7,950 nt of DNA from JAABRU01 sp050180235 (GTDB taxonomy: Bacteria; Desulfobacterota; Desulfobacteria; Desulfobacterales; Desulfococcaceae), in contig JBFXEJ010000173.1 in the NCBI GenBank assembly GCA_050180235.1, positions 1 to 7,950 of the forward strand, written 5' to 3'. The position numbers and the translations under genes were made by a program. A model generated the notes under the pieces. That model saw nothing but the letters and a program-made list of their open reading frames with translations. It had not been told where the DNA came from and searched no databases. Each line of letters starts with the position of its first letter. Position 1 is the first letter of the stretch. This document shows positions 1-6,896 of the stretch, in pieces.

Positions 1-789
1 TTTTCCGAATCCGCTGCAGCAGATGGCAATCTGTCTGTACAGGCCGAGTATGAGGATTATTTCAGCACTGGTGACATTTACCGGCTGCAGGCCGGAGCTG
101 AACTGGCATGGCCTCTGTATGAAGGCCGGATTATTCCCGGTATACTGTCGGATGTTCTGTTTTTTCAGGATGATCTTCTGGAAGAGGATGAGCGGAATGA
201 AATTACAGCAGGCGGATTTGCAGACTGGCTGGCAAATCCTTATCTTACGCTGGGCATCCGGCAGACCTGGTCATGGGCAGACTACCGCAATCCTGCGGTC
301 CCTTGCCGGTCAAACATCTTGCAACAATCTGAAAATGCCGGGGGAAAAGGCATGAATTCCGGCCACAGTTGCAACGGCCTGTCAGAAAGCCAATCCCGTG
401 ATGACAGATTGCAGACAACCGGCATTCACAGCACATTTTATCTCAGTCCCGAACTTGAGGCAGAACTGCTTGCAGAGCATATCCGGAACAGATCGTCTTT
501 GGATACAGAATCTTACAAAGAAAATGCCCTGTCCGCGTCTCTGGCATGGAACCCAGCCAAATTCTGGGAAATCTCTGTTCTGGGATCTGCCCGGTATTTC
601 AATTATGAAAAGGATAAGCGCAATGAAGAGCGGAAAGACGATGTTTTTCATGCGGCCGTCCGTGTCAGCCGCTTTGTCGGAAAGTTTGAACTCCTTGTTC
701 AGGCGCAATGGACACACAATGATTCTTCTGATGAAAACGAAGATTACCGTCAGCAGGTGATGCAATGCGGACTCGGCTTTTCATTCTGA
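1..789 (+). CDS. Outer-membrane beta-barrel protein, C-terminal part (5' end outside window)
   Basis: The reading frame is open from base 1 to a TGA at 787-789, giving 262 residues with no start inside the window. The gene is therefore truncated at the left edge. The residues show alternating polar/hydrophobic stretches bounded by aromatics (for example LSVQAEYEDYF, PYLTLGIRQTWSW, WEISVLGSARYF, FELLVQAQWTH), as in transmembrane beta-strands. The chain ends GLGFSF, and a terminal Phe with alternating hydrophobics is the usual signature recognised by the BAM machinery. A Cys-containing, Gly/Ser/Asn-rich segment at about residues 101-130 looks like a long surface loop. The 3' end overlaps the next gene by 25 bp, which suggests one transcript with coupled translation. 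The exact family cannot be named: porin-like or TPR-linked barrel proteins are possible. Placement in the outer membrane is fairly secure; substrate and role are unknown. Confidence 0.75.
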   Translation, partial: FSESAAADGNLSVQAEYEDYFSTGDIYRLQAGAELAWPLYEGRIIPGILSDVLFFQDDLLEEDERNEITAGGFADWLANPYLTLGIRQTWSWADYRNPAVPCRSNILQQSENAGGKGMNSGHSCNGLSESQSRDDRLQTTGIHSTFYLSPELEAELLAEHIRNRSSLDTESYKENALSASLAWNPAKFWEISVLGSARYFNYEKDKRNEERKDDVFHAAVRVSRFVGKFELLVQAQWTHNDSSDENEDYRQQVMQCGLGFSF

Positions 790-1151
790 TAATAACTGCC
801 TTATGCTTATTTCCCTGTGCTGTGACTGCACGGGCTGAAGAAGCTGTTTTGGGAACAGTTGAGTCTGTTAATCCGGACAAAGGGGAAATGATCCTCAAAA
901 TCACAGATTCTTCCGAAAACAGCGGACAGAAGATAACTGTTCACTTTGATGCGGAAGATATGCCCTGCTGCATTGGCATTGGAAAAACAGTCCGGGTATG
1001 GGGCAGTTATGCAGAGGGAAATTCCGCAAATTTTCAGGCTGTGAGTGTCAGGGGAAATTCTTTTCAGGGAAACGGACATGATCCTACAGGAGTGCGATCC
1101 CGTCTGGGCCGGGGAAGAGGACAGGGAAGGGGCGGTTCAGGACACAGATGA
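765..1151 (+). CDS. Small secreted OB-fold-like (DUF5666-like) protein with Arg/Gly-rich tail
   Basis: This 128-residue protein starts with a clear Sec signal peptide (MRTRLFILIITALCLFPCAV, then TARA before EE, a good AxA-type cleavage site near residue 24). The mature part, about 25-95, reads as a small beta-barrel: VLGTVESVNPDKGEMILKI, then KITVHFD, KTVRVWG and NFQAVSV. This spacing resembles the DUF5666/OB-fold domains of periplasmic proteins. A Cys pair (PCC) sits in the middle. The last 20 or so residues are rich in Arg and Gly (RSRLGRGRG and so on) and look disordered and basic. The ATG lies inside the upstream gene, with an AGGTGA 4 bases before it. The stop overlaps the ATG of the kinase gene (ATGA), so the three genes are almost certainly co-translated. 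Function is unknown; a role in the periplasm as a partner of the barrel or the sensor is inference from position. Confidence 0.75.
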   Translation: MRTRLFILIITALCLFPCAVTARAEEAVLGTVESVNPDKGEMILKITDSSENSGQKITVHFDAEDMPCCIGIGKTVRVWGSYAEGNSANFQAVSVRGNSFQGNGHDPTGVRSRLGRGRGQGRGGSGHR

Positions 1152-2728
1152 GAGATTTGCACAGTATTTTTTCTCAGCACCGGGCATTTTTCCGGCTTAT
1201 GCCCGCATGGAAGGGCAGCCTGATTCTTTTCGGACTCCTGATTATGATTGTGCTGGCCTATTTTTTCTGGCAGGAACATCAACTGCGGCAGGTGTTTCTC
1301 AGCCATTCCCTTGAAAACTCCCGTATGCTTACCTCTGTGATTGAACGCAATGCACGATCCGCGCTTCTGTCACAGGAAACCGTTGAAAAAATCATCGGCA
1401 TATTTCTGGGCAATACCGCGCGGTTTGTGGATTATCTGGATACCATAGAAGCATTTTCCTCTTCTGAACTTTCCGCATTTGCAGCAGAATCCGGACTGGC
1501 CGGAATCCGGATCATCCGGGAAAAAGGGGAATTCACAGAAGGCCCCCCGGACTGGATTGGATCTGAGGATATTTCCTGCCTTTCCCGGCCCCGCATTCTT
1601 CATCATCTGCCTGAATCCCATCTTTTTCTCATGGTATGGCCTTGTGCGGAAAAGCAGGACTGTGTGATTGTGGGATTTGCCGCGGCCCATATTGAAACCC
1701 TGCACGAACAGATCGGGCTGCCACGGCTGCTGGAAACCCTGTCTGTTCTGCCGGACATACAGTATCTGCGGCTTGAAAATCCCGGAGAAAATGCTGAGGG
1801 AACACCGGACACTCCCCGCGTTTTTCTGAAAGAATATAAGGGAATGCAGGTTGCGGAAACCCGTATGCCCTTTGGATCCGAGGTGCTGGTTCTGGGAATG
1901 GACACCCGCCATTTTCTGGCCCGATATGATCAGATGCGCAATGAATTTTTTTTCTTCAGCACGATTCTGGCTTTTATGGGTCTGTTTTTTTCCTGGCTGT
2001 TTCACCGCTCCCAAACCCTTTATCTGAACCGGATTCGGGATGTGGAGCGTGAAATGGCAAAAGAGCGGGAGGACGCATCTTTGGGACGGGCTGCGGCATC
2101 CATTGCCCATGAAATCCGCAATCCCCTCAATGCCATCAGCATGGGACTGCAGCGCATTCAGATAGAAGCAGAAGATCTGCCGGAAGAATACCGCATCCTT
2201 GTCGCAGATATGCTGCACGCGGTCGCTCGCACCAATGGCATTGTTTCGGATATTCGGAAATATGCTGATCCTCCCGCGCCCATGCGGGAATCTGTTTTTT
2301 TTGAGCCGATTATCAGCCGCATACTGGGACTTTACCGGCAGAAATGTGCAGAACAGGGCATAAAAACAGAAGTTGACTGTTCAGGGGATCAGAAAATTGC
2401 AGCCGATCCCCGAATGCTGGAGCAGATTCTGGAAAATCTGATCCGGAATGCGGTTGAGGCACAGCCCAATGGCGGTTTTCTCCGCATTGCCGTAAACCGG
2501 GAAGAACAGTATGCTGTCCTGTCTGCGGAAAACAGCGGTTTCACTTTGGATCCAGCGTGCCCGGAGCAGATTCTGGAACCCTGTTTTACCACCAAAACAC
2601 GGGGAACCGGGCTGGGGCTTTCCATTGTGGATAAAATTGTCCGCGCACACAAAGGCCGGATTGAACTGCAAGTGCCGGAATTCGGAGTATTGCGGATAAA
2701 GGTTTTTCTTCCTGTCAGCGAGAAATAA
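1148..2728 (+). CDS. Membrane-bound sensor histidine kinase (NtrB/ZraS/HydH-like)
   Basis: The product is 526 residues. A first membrane segment at about 24-41 and a second at about 267-286 bracket a periplasmic sensor region of roughly 220 residues with no family I can name. A charged helical linker (about 287-310) leads into the HisKA domain, with the H-box SIAHEIRNPLN and phospho-acceptor His321. The ATPase domain follows: N-box ENLIRNAVEA (Asn430/Asn434), F-box EPCFTTKT (477-484) and G2 GTGLGL (486-491). The G1 box is degenerate: AENSGFTL stands where DxGxG is usual. NSG variants are common in active kinases, so loss of activity should not be assumed. The start overlaps the previous stop (ATGA), with AGGA about 6 bases upstream. 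The GHKL type matches NtrC-class regulators, and one lies 828 bp downstream as the likely partner. The ligand is unknown; the two secreted neighbours suggest an envelope signal. Confidence 0.93.
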   Translation: MRDLHSIFSQHRAFFRLMPAWKGSLILFGLLIMIVLAYFFWQEHQLRQVFLSHSLENSRMLTSVIERNARSALLSQETVEKIIGIFLGNTARFVDYLDTIEAFSSSELSAFAAESGLAGIRIIREKGEFTEGPPDWIGSEDISCLSRPRILHHLPESHLFLMVWPCAEKQDCVIVGFAAAHIETLHEQIGLPRLLETLSVLPDIQYLRLENPGENAEGTPDTPRVFLKEYKGMQVAETRMPFGSEVLVLGMDTRHFLARYDQMRNEFFFFSTILAFMGLFFSWLFHRSQTLYLNRIRDVEREMAKEREDASLGRAAASIAHEIRNPLNAISMGLQRIQIEAEDLPEEYRILVADMLHAVARTNGIVSDIRKYADPPAPMRESVFFEPIISRILGLYRQKCAEQGIKTEVDCSGDQKIAADPRMLEQILENLIRNAVEAQPNGGFLRIAVNREEQYAVLSAENSGFTLDPACPEQILEPCFTTKTRGTGLGLSIVDKIVRAHKGRIELQVPEFGVLRIKVFLPVSEK

Positions 2729-2752
2729 AAAATACTGAAAGAAGCCGGAACT

Positions 2753-2787
2753 GTTGAGTATAGTATTTTCCTCAACTTTTGTCTTTT
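2753..2787 (+). terminator. Possible weak intrinsic terminator after the kinase gene
   Basis: GTTGAG (2753-2758) can pair with CTCAAC (2771-2776) across a 12-base loop, followed by TTTTGTCTTTT. A competing pairing, AAAATACT (2729-2736) with AGTATTTT (2762-2769), overlaps it. The stem is short, so this is only a candidate for the end of the three-gene operon. Confidence 0.3.
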
Positions 2788-3021
2788 GTGCAAAAAACCG
2801 CTCCGCTTAATTTCTGCACTCCTCCACCGGGTTTTGCAGAGGATAAAAGTTGGCAAAAGAACTATATTTCTTTGTATTCGATTTTATCTTGCAAAAATAA
2901 ACAGATTTGGGGTAATGTGCAGTTTATTGTTTCAACACGTCTGGATTCACCATTGATTTTATACAATGCAGAATTCAAATCTGGAGGAGTGCAAAAATTA
3001 AGCGGAGCGGTTTTTTGCACA
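2787..3021. repeat. 235-bp element with 40-bp inverted repeat arms (MITE-like)
   Basis: The left arm 2787-2826 and right arm 2982-3021 are reverse complements at 39 of 40 positions; the single difference is T versus C within the TAATTT(C/T)TGCACT stretch. Each arm contains CCGCTCCGCTTAATTT. The 155-bp centre is AT-rich and shows no gene I recognise, although both strands happen to stay open through it. The near-identical arms and the position between two genes that should be adjacent point to a small non-autonomous mobile element or a dispersed palindromic repeat. No clear target-site duplication is visible directly outside the arms, so transposition is not demonstrated. Transcribed, the arms could form a very long stem. 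Confidence 0.7.
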
Positions 3022-3093
3022 CGCGGATCAGCCCGTGACAGTATCAAGTCAATGGGTGAATCGGTATAACTATCTGTTTTAAAGGAGTATAAC

Positions 3094-3348
3094 ATGAATA
3101 CCCATACAGTTGGTCAAAGCGGTTTGCTGTCAATTTTCAATCTGCTTCCTGAATCCAAACAACAGCAACTGATCGATTTTGCTTTATTTTTATGGAAAAA
3201 AGAGGACAAGGATGAAAATCCGGTTTGTCAGTCAGTAAAAGCTGTGGAAGAAACATGGGGAACCGTTGAGTTACCCCGGCACATAATGAAACATATTGCT
3301 GAAAACAAGGAAATTGAATATGAATTTTTGACCATATCACATGGCTGA
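3094..3348 (+). CDS. VapB/DUF2281-like antitoxin, apparently without a toxin
   Basis: This 84-residue protein has a textbook ribosome site, AAAGGAG at 3081-3087, six bases before the ATG. Residues 18-36 (LPESKQQQLIDFALFLWKK) match the helical LPxxxQQxxxDFxxFL pattern typical of DUF2281 and related VapB-type antitoxins. The C-terminal half ends in an acidic HIAENKEIEYEF stretch resembling the toxin-binding tails of PIN-toxin antitoxins, followed by an extra LTISHG. In such modules the antitoxin neutralises a ribonuclease encoded immediately downstream, but the next 200 bases hold no toxin-sized reading frame on the plus strand. It is therefore an orphan antitoxin, a remnant of a lost module, or a solitary regulator. 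It lies between two palindromic repeats and between the kinase and regulator genes, as if inserted there. The coding call is solid; the family call rests on motif memory. Confidence 0.65.
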   Translation: MNTHTVGQSGLLSIFNLLPESKQQQLIDFALFLWKKEDKDENPVCQSVKAVEETWGTVELPRHIMKHIAENKEIEYEFLTISHG

Positions 3349-3424
3349 ATATTTTCAAACCATCTGATATTTGAATATGCTGTATGATTTTTCAAAGCAA
3401 ATAAAAAACATTCCGAATCACATA

Positions 3425-3529
3425 ATACCATTACTCAGAAAATTTGCCACGAATTGCACGAATGACACGAATTATGGTTTGTGCATTCGTGCAGATTCGT
3501 GTTATTCGTGGCTGTTCAGGTAATGGTAT
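3425..3529. repeat. Palindrome of CACGAAT units framed by ATACCATTAC inverted ends
   Basis: Outer arms ATACCATTAC (3425-3434) and GTAATGGTAT (3520-3529) are exact reverse complements. Inside, CACGAAT occurs three times at 9-base spacing (starts 3448, 3457, 3466). Its complement ATTCGTG occurs three times on the other side (starts 3485, 3495, 3504). The whole 105 bp can fold into a long hairpin with a short TATGGTTTGTGC-type loop. Strings of ATTCGTG are known to me as dispersed intergenic repeats in several bacterial groups, so this is most likely a REP/MITE-type repeat. It ends 26 bases before the response-regulator start, so it falls in that gene's leader or promoter region. Confidence 0.75.
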
Positions 3530-3555
3530 AAGCATGCAAACGGGAAAATTGCCAA

Positions 3556-4890
3556 ATGAATATTCTGATAGCCGATGATGAAAAAATGCAGAGGGATCTG
3601 CTGCAGGGGTTTTTGCAGAAAAAGGGATATACCGTGCATGCTGCCGCAAACGGAGAGGAAGCCCTGCAACTGTTTGCAGAATATCCCTTTCAACTGCTTC
3701 TTCTGGATCACCGTATGCCGGACATGAACGGAGACGAGGTTCTTGCCCGGATGAAAAAAATTAATCCACTGATCCATGCCATTATGATTACAGCCTATGG
3801 CACTGTCAGCACCGCTGTGGAGATAATGAAACTGGGAGCAGAGGATTTTTTGGAAAAACCTGTGGATCTGCTGCATCTGCTGGACAAGATTCAGAGAATT
3901 GAACAGCGCATCATGATTGAGGAAGAAGCTGCTGAAGTCTCAGAAACTTTGGATCAGAAAGAACTTCCCCTGAAAATTGCGGGCCAGGGGCCTGCCATGA
4001 AAAATCTCCTGTCTCTCGTGCGCCGGGTCGCGGCAACACCCTGGACAGTGCTGATCCGGGGCGAGACCGGAACCGGCAAGGAACTCATTGCCCGGCTGGT
4101 TCATCTGCTGAGTGCGGTCAGTGACGGGCCATTCACCGAAGTCAACTGCGGCGCGATTCCGGAAAATCTCTTTGAATCCGAACTGTTCGGCCATGAAAAA
4201 GGAGCGTTCACCGGTGCTTCCGCTGTCCGGCGGGGACGGTTTGAACTTGCGGACAAAGGAACCCTGTTTTTGGATGAAATCGGGGAAATGCCTCTGAGTC
4301 TGCAGCCCAAACTGCTGCGCGCTCTGCAGGAAAAACGCATCTGCCGGGTGGGCGGTGAAAAAGAGCTTTGCCCTGATGTCAGGATTGTGGCTGCAACCAA
4401 CCGTGACCTGAAATCACTGGCAGCGCAGGGCAGATTCCGGGAGGATCTGTTTTACCGTCTCAATGTTTTTGACATTGAAATTCCGCCCCTGCGGGAACGC
4501 AAAGAGGATATTCCTGAACTGGTGGATTTTTTTCTTGCCCGTTACAGTCTCCGGCCCGTGCAGTTTGATCCGGATGCCATGTCTATATTGCTGAAATACA
4601 CTTTCCCCGGCAATGTCCGGGAACTGGAACACATTATTCAGCGTGCTGTTACCCTGACGCGGGGCAGCATTATCCGGCCATCGGATCTTCCGCAGGAAAT
4701 CCGTTTTCAGCAGGCTGGTCAGCAGGGAACCCTGACACAGCGTCTGGAAGCTTTGGAGCGGGAACTGATTGTTTCTGCTTTGGAAAAGCATGAATGGATT
4801 CAGACAAGGGCTGCGGAGTCTATTGGTATCAGTGAGCGGGTGCTGCGGTATAAAATAAAAAAACTTGGGATCAGAAATAAAAATCAGTAA
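3556..4890 (+). CDS. Sigma-54-dependent response regulator, NtrC/ZraR family
   Basis: The 444-residue product has the complete three-domain architecture. The receiver (1-120) has the acidic pair Asp7/Asp8, phospho-acceptor Asp51 in LLLLDHRMPDMNG, Thr79 and Lys101. The AAA+ ATPase (about 140-375) has Walker A GETGTGK (169-175), the sigma-54 contact loop GAFTGA (216-221), Walker B TLFLDEIG (236-243) and the arginine-finger region FREDLFYRLNV (294-304). The Fis-type helix-turn-helix lies at about 408-440 (TRAAESIGISERVLRYKIKKLGI). All key residues are present, so it should hydrolyse ATP and open sigma-54 promoters when phosphorylated, most likely by the kinase encoded upstream. No earlier in-frame start is plausible and the ribosome site before 3556 is weak. 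The long palindrome just upstream may affect expression. I saw no convincing -24/-12 sigma-54 promoter in the window's gaps, so its targets probably lie elsewhere. Confidence 0.95.
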   Translation: MNILIADDEKMQRDLLQGFLQKKGYTVHAAANGEEALQLFAEYPFQLLLLDHRMPDMNGDEVLARMKKINPLIHAIMITAYGTVSTAVEIMKLGAEDFLEKPVDLLHLLDKIQRIEQRIMIEEEAAEVSETLDQKELPLKIAGQGPAMKNLLSLVRRVAATPWTVLIRGETGTGKELIARLVHLLSAVSDGPFTEVNCGAIPENLFESELFGHEKGAFTGASAVRRGRFELADKGTLFLDEIGEMPLSLQPKLLRALQEKRICRVGGEKELCPDVRIVAATNRDLKSLAAQGRFREDLFYRLNVFDIEIPPLRERKEDIPELVDFFLARYSLRPVQFDPDAMSILLKYTFPGNVRELEHIIQRAVTLTRGSIIRPSDLPQEIRFQQAGQQGTLTQRLEALERELIVSALEKHEWIQTRAAESIGISERVLRYKIKKLGIRNKNQ

Positions 4891-4914
4891 GTGATTTGGC
4901 ATGAATAATTCATA

Positions 4915-4984
4915 AACTGCAAAATACGCAAAGACAGAATAAGAAAAAAACAGGTTCGGACTGCTCTTCGCATCCTTTGCAGTT
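4915..4984. other. Imperfect inverted repeat downstream of the regulator gene
   Basis: AACTGCAAA (4915-4923) is the exact reverse complement of TTTGCAGTT (4976-4984), and pairing continues weakly inward (ATACG against CGCAT). It lies 25 bases after the regulator stop, with an A/T-rich stretch including a T-run at 5022-5028 further on. It may help end the transcript, but no T-run follows the stem directly. The rest of 4985-5076 shows nothing recognisable. Confidence 0.35.
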
Positions 4985-5076
4985 AATTTATCAATGTTTC
5001 AGGAATAACAGCAAATAATTATTTTTTTCACAAGCACATTTTCAATAGCGGTTTGATATAAGACCTGTTTTTTCGG

Positions 5077-5175
5077 TAGTGGGCCAAATCCGTTGATTCT
5101 GAAATCCCTTCCCCGGCGGGAGGGGAGACCTGATGCAGCAGTCTTTTATGCATCATCAGCGGATTTGACCCACTA
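5077..5175. repeat. 99-bp palindromic element / terminator-like hairpin before cls
   Basis: The 20-base arms 5077-5096 and 5156-5175 (TAGTGGG(C/T)CAAATCCG(T/C)TGA) match at 18 of 20 positions; one of the two differences would be a G-U pair in RNA. Within the loop TGATGCA (5131-5137) pairs exactly with TGCATCA (5149-5155), and a C-rich/G-rich stretch (about 5107-5127) can form another short stem. The right arm is followed by AAC and seven T's (5178-5184), so as RNA it looks like an intrinsic terminator or attenuator 30 to 40 bases before the cls start. The TAGTGGG...CCCACTA ends also fit a small mobile palindromic repeat. Both readings are inference. Confidence 0.6.
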
Positions 5176-5214
5176 ACTTTTTTTCCTTATATTTTTTTGA
5201 CAGGGATTTCTGAA

Positions 5215-6633
5215 ATGAATGAATTTCAATGGATACTGCTTATCTGTGACGCAGCATTTGGAATTCTCAGTGCCGGACATGCGTTGCTTAACAAGCGCGA
5301 TTCCAGATCAGCCGCTGGATGGATTGCGATCTGCCTGATGTTTCCCTTTGCCGGGCCTTTTCTGTATTTTCTGCTTGGTGTCAACCGCATCCGCACAAGG
5401 GCCAGAAAACTGGAGGCAAAATCCCCCTTTCAGATTGAAAGGGGGGAAGAGGATCAGTCATCCATATCTGCCTTCCAGATTCCTCCGCCTTTGGATGAAA
5501 TCATGCGCATGTCCAACGCGATTGTCCGGCGTCCCCTGATCTGCGGAAACCGGATTGAACCGCTGCACAACGGGGAGCAGGCATATCCGTTCATGATGGA
5601 AGCCATTGAAAAAGCGGAAAAATATGTATATCTCACCACCTATATATTTGAAACCGGCAGGGTAGGTATGGATATGATTGAGGCATTGGATCGGGCAAAG
5701 AAAAGAGGAGTGAAGGTGCGCGTCATCCTTGACGGAATCGGGGAGCTGTATTCTCTTCCCTTTGCGGGCCGGGTGCTGAAAAAAAAGGGAATCTGTTTTG
5801 CCCGCTTTATTCCGCCCAGGATTTTTCCGCCCGCATTCCGCATCAATCTCCGCAATCACCGGAAACTGCTGGTCGCGGATGGCCGGGCCGCTTTTATCGG
5901 CGGAATGAATATCGGAGACAGCCATCTCTCTGAAAACCGAAGCAATCCCAGGCGGGTGACAGATATGCACTTCCGTCTAACCGGCCCCATTGTAAACCAG
6001 ATCGAGCAGGTCTTTCTGGAAGACTGGCGTTTCTGCACAAAAGAGCACCTGAAACCAGGGCCTATTGCCTCTTTCCGGGAGGGAAACAGCATATGCCGGG
6101 CCATTGTATCCGGCCCCAATGTACGGATTGACCGTCTGACCATGCTGCTGGTCTGTGCTGTTTCCTCAGCCCGGAAAACGGTTTCCATCATGACTCCCTA
6201 TTTTCTGCCTCCGAGGGAACTTGTGGCCGCCATGCAGGCGGCAGCACTCAGGGGAGTATCAGTCAACGTGATTCTGCCGGAAAAAAACAATCTGCCCTTT
6301 GTTCACTGGGCTGCCATGAACATGCTGCGGGATTTGCTGGAATTCGGTGTCCGGGTCTGGGTGCAGCCTCCGCCCTTTGTCCATACCAAATTTTTTATTG
6401 TGGACAGACATTATGCCCATATCGGGTCCGCAAATCTGGATACCCGGAGCCTGCGTCTGAATTTTGAACTGATTCTGGAGGTGTATTCACGAAAGGTCTC
6501 AGAGGAGCTCTATGCCCATTTTGAGACACAGAGGAAAAAATCCCGTGAAATCCGTATGGAAGATTTGGACACGCGGTCTCTGCCTGCCCGTGTGCGGGAT
6601 GCGTTTTTCTGGCTGTTTACGCCGTATCTGTAA
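5215..6633 (+). CDS. cls: Cardiolipin synthase (phospholipase D superfamily)
   Basis: The protein is 472 residues from the ATG at 5215, which has AGGGA 8 bases upstream. A TTG at 5197 would add only six residues and has no ribosome site. Two N-terminal membrane segments (about 5-22 and 34-54) are followed by two phospholipase-D domains. The catalytic HKD motifs are complete: His215/Lys217/Asp222 in NHRKLLVADGRAAFIGGMN and His390/Lys392/Asp397 in VHTKFFIVDRHYAHIGSANLD. This length and layout match bacterial ClsA-type enzymes, which join two phosphatidylglycerols to form cardiolipin plus glycerol at the inner membrane. Related PLD-family synthases can make other phospholipids, so the exact substrate is inferred. 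It is transcribed alone, with a palindrome in its leader and a convergent gene downstream. No frameshift or missing catalytic residue is seen. Confidence 0.94.
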   Translation: MNEFQWILLICDAAFGILSAGHALLNKRDSRSAAGWIAICLMFPFAGPFLYFLLGVNRIRTRARKLEAKSPFQIERGEEDQSSISAFQIPPPLDEIMRMSNAIVRRPLICGNRIEPLHNGEQAYPFMMEAIEKAEKYVYLTTYIFETGRVGMDMIEALDRAKKRGVKVRVILDGIGELYSLPFAGRVLKKKGICFARFIPPRIFPPAFRINLRNHRKLLVADGRAAFIGGMNIGDSHLSENRSNPRRVTDMHFRLTGPIVNQIEQVFLEDWRFCTKEHLKPGPIASFREGNSICRAIVSGPNVRIDRLTMLLVCAVSSARKTVSIMTPYFLPPRELVAAMQAAALRGVSVNVILPEKNNLPFVHWAAMNMLRDLLEFGVRVWVQPPPFVHTKFFIVDRHYAHIGSANLDTRSLRLNFELILEVYSRKVSEELYAHFETQRKKSREIRMEDLDTRSLPARVRDAFFWLFTPYL

Positions 6634-6896
6634 AGTTGCAGAACTCACACCTGATGAGCCGCTGTAATACTGGTGAAATCCGGCATCTGCAAAACATTTT
6701 AATTATCGGATTACGGCTTATACCAGAAGGAAGGTGAAATCGTATAAAGGCTTTATCTTTAAAAATATTGCGTAATATCAGTGAATAAAAAAAACAGGCA
6801 GCGGGCCAAACAGAATGATTTTTTTAAACCTGAAATCCGTACAGAAAAAAACTCTGCGTTAAAAAAACATACGGCAAGTCGGCCTGATCCACAATC
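6634..6896. other. Intergenic gap between cls and the convergent PilZ-like gene
   Basis: No reading frame here looks like a gene. The stretch is A/T-rich with several A-runs and short imperfect repeats (GCCGCTGTAAT versus ATTACGGC). No terminator directly after the cls stop, no RNA gene and no promoter could be recognised. Confidence 0.5.

Noticed and set aside
23..355. 110-codon frame at the left edge
   Set aside because: It is out of frame with the barrel protein, whose frame is open from base 1 and continues to the Phe-terminated end at 789.
1370..2218. 282-codon open frame on the minus strand inside the kinase gene
   Set aside because: It is antisense to conserved kinase sequence with all motifs on the plus strand; the translation is low-complexity-like and has no ribosome site.
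2779..3095. Open frames on both strands across the inverted-repeat element
   Set aside because: They exist because the arms and the A/T-rich centre lack stops; there is no ribosome site or recognisable product.
3448..3510. CRISPR-like array of short repeats
   Set aside because: The CACGAAT units are 7 bases, too close together, and arranged as a palindrome without spacers.
5197..5214. TTG start extending cardiolipin synthase by six residues
   Set aside because: It has no ribosome site, whereas the ATG at 5215 has AGGGA at good spacing and family-typical N-terminal membrane segments follow.
4891..5214. Sigma-54 -24/-12 promoter for the NtrC-type regulator
   Set aside because: TGGCA-like words occur (for example near 4897), but no GC follows at the required 10-base distance; the other gaps were also checked without success.
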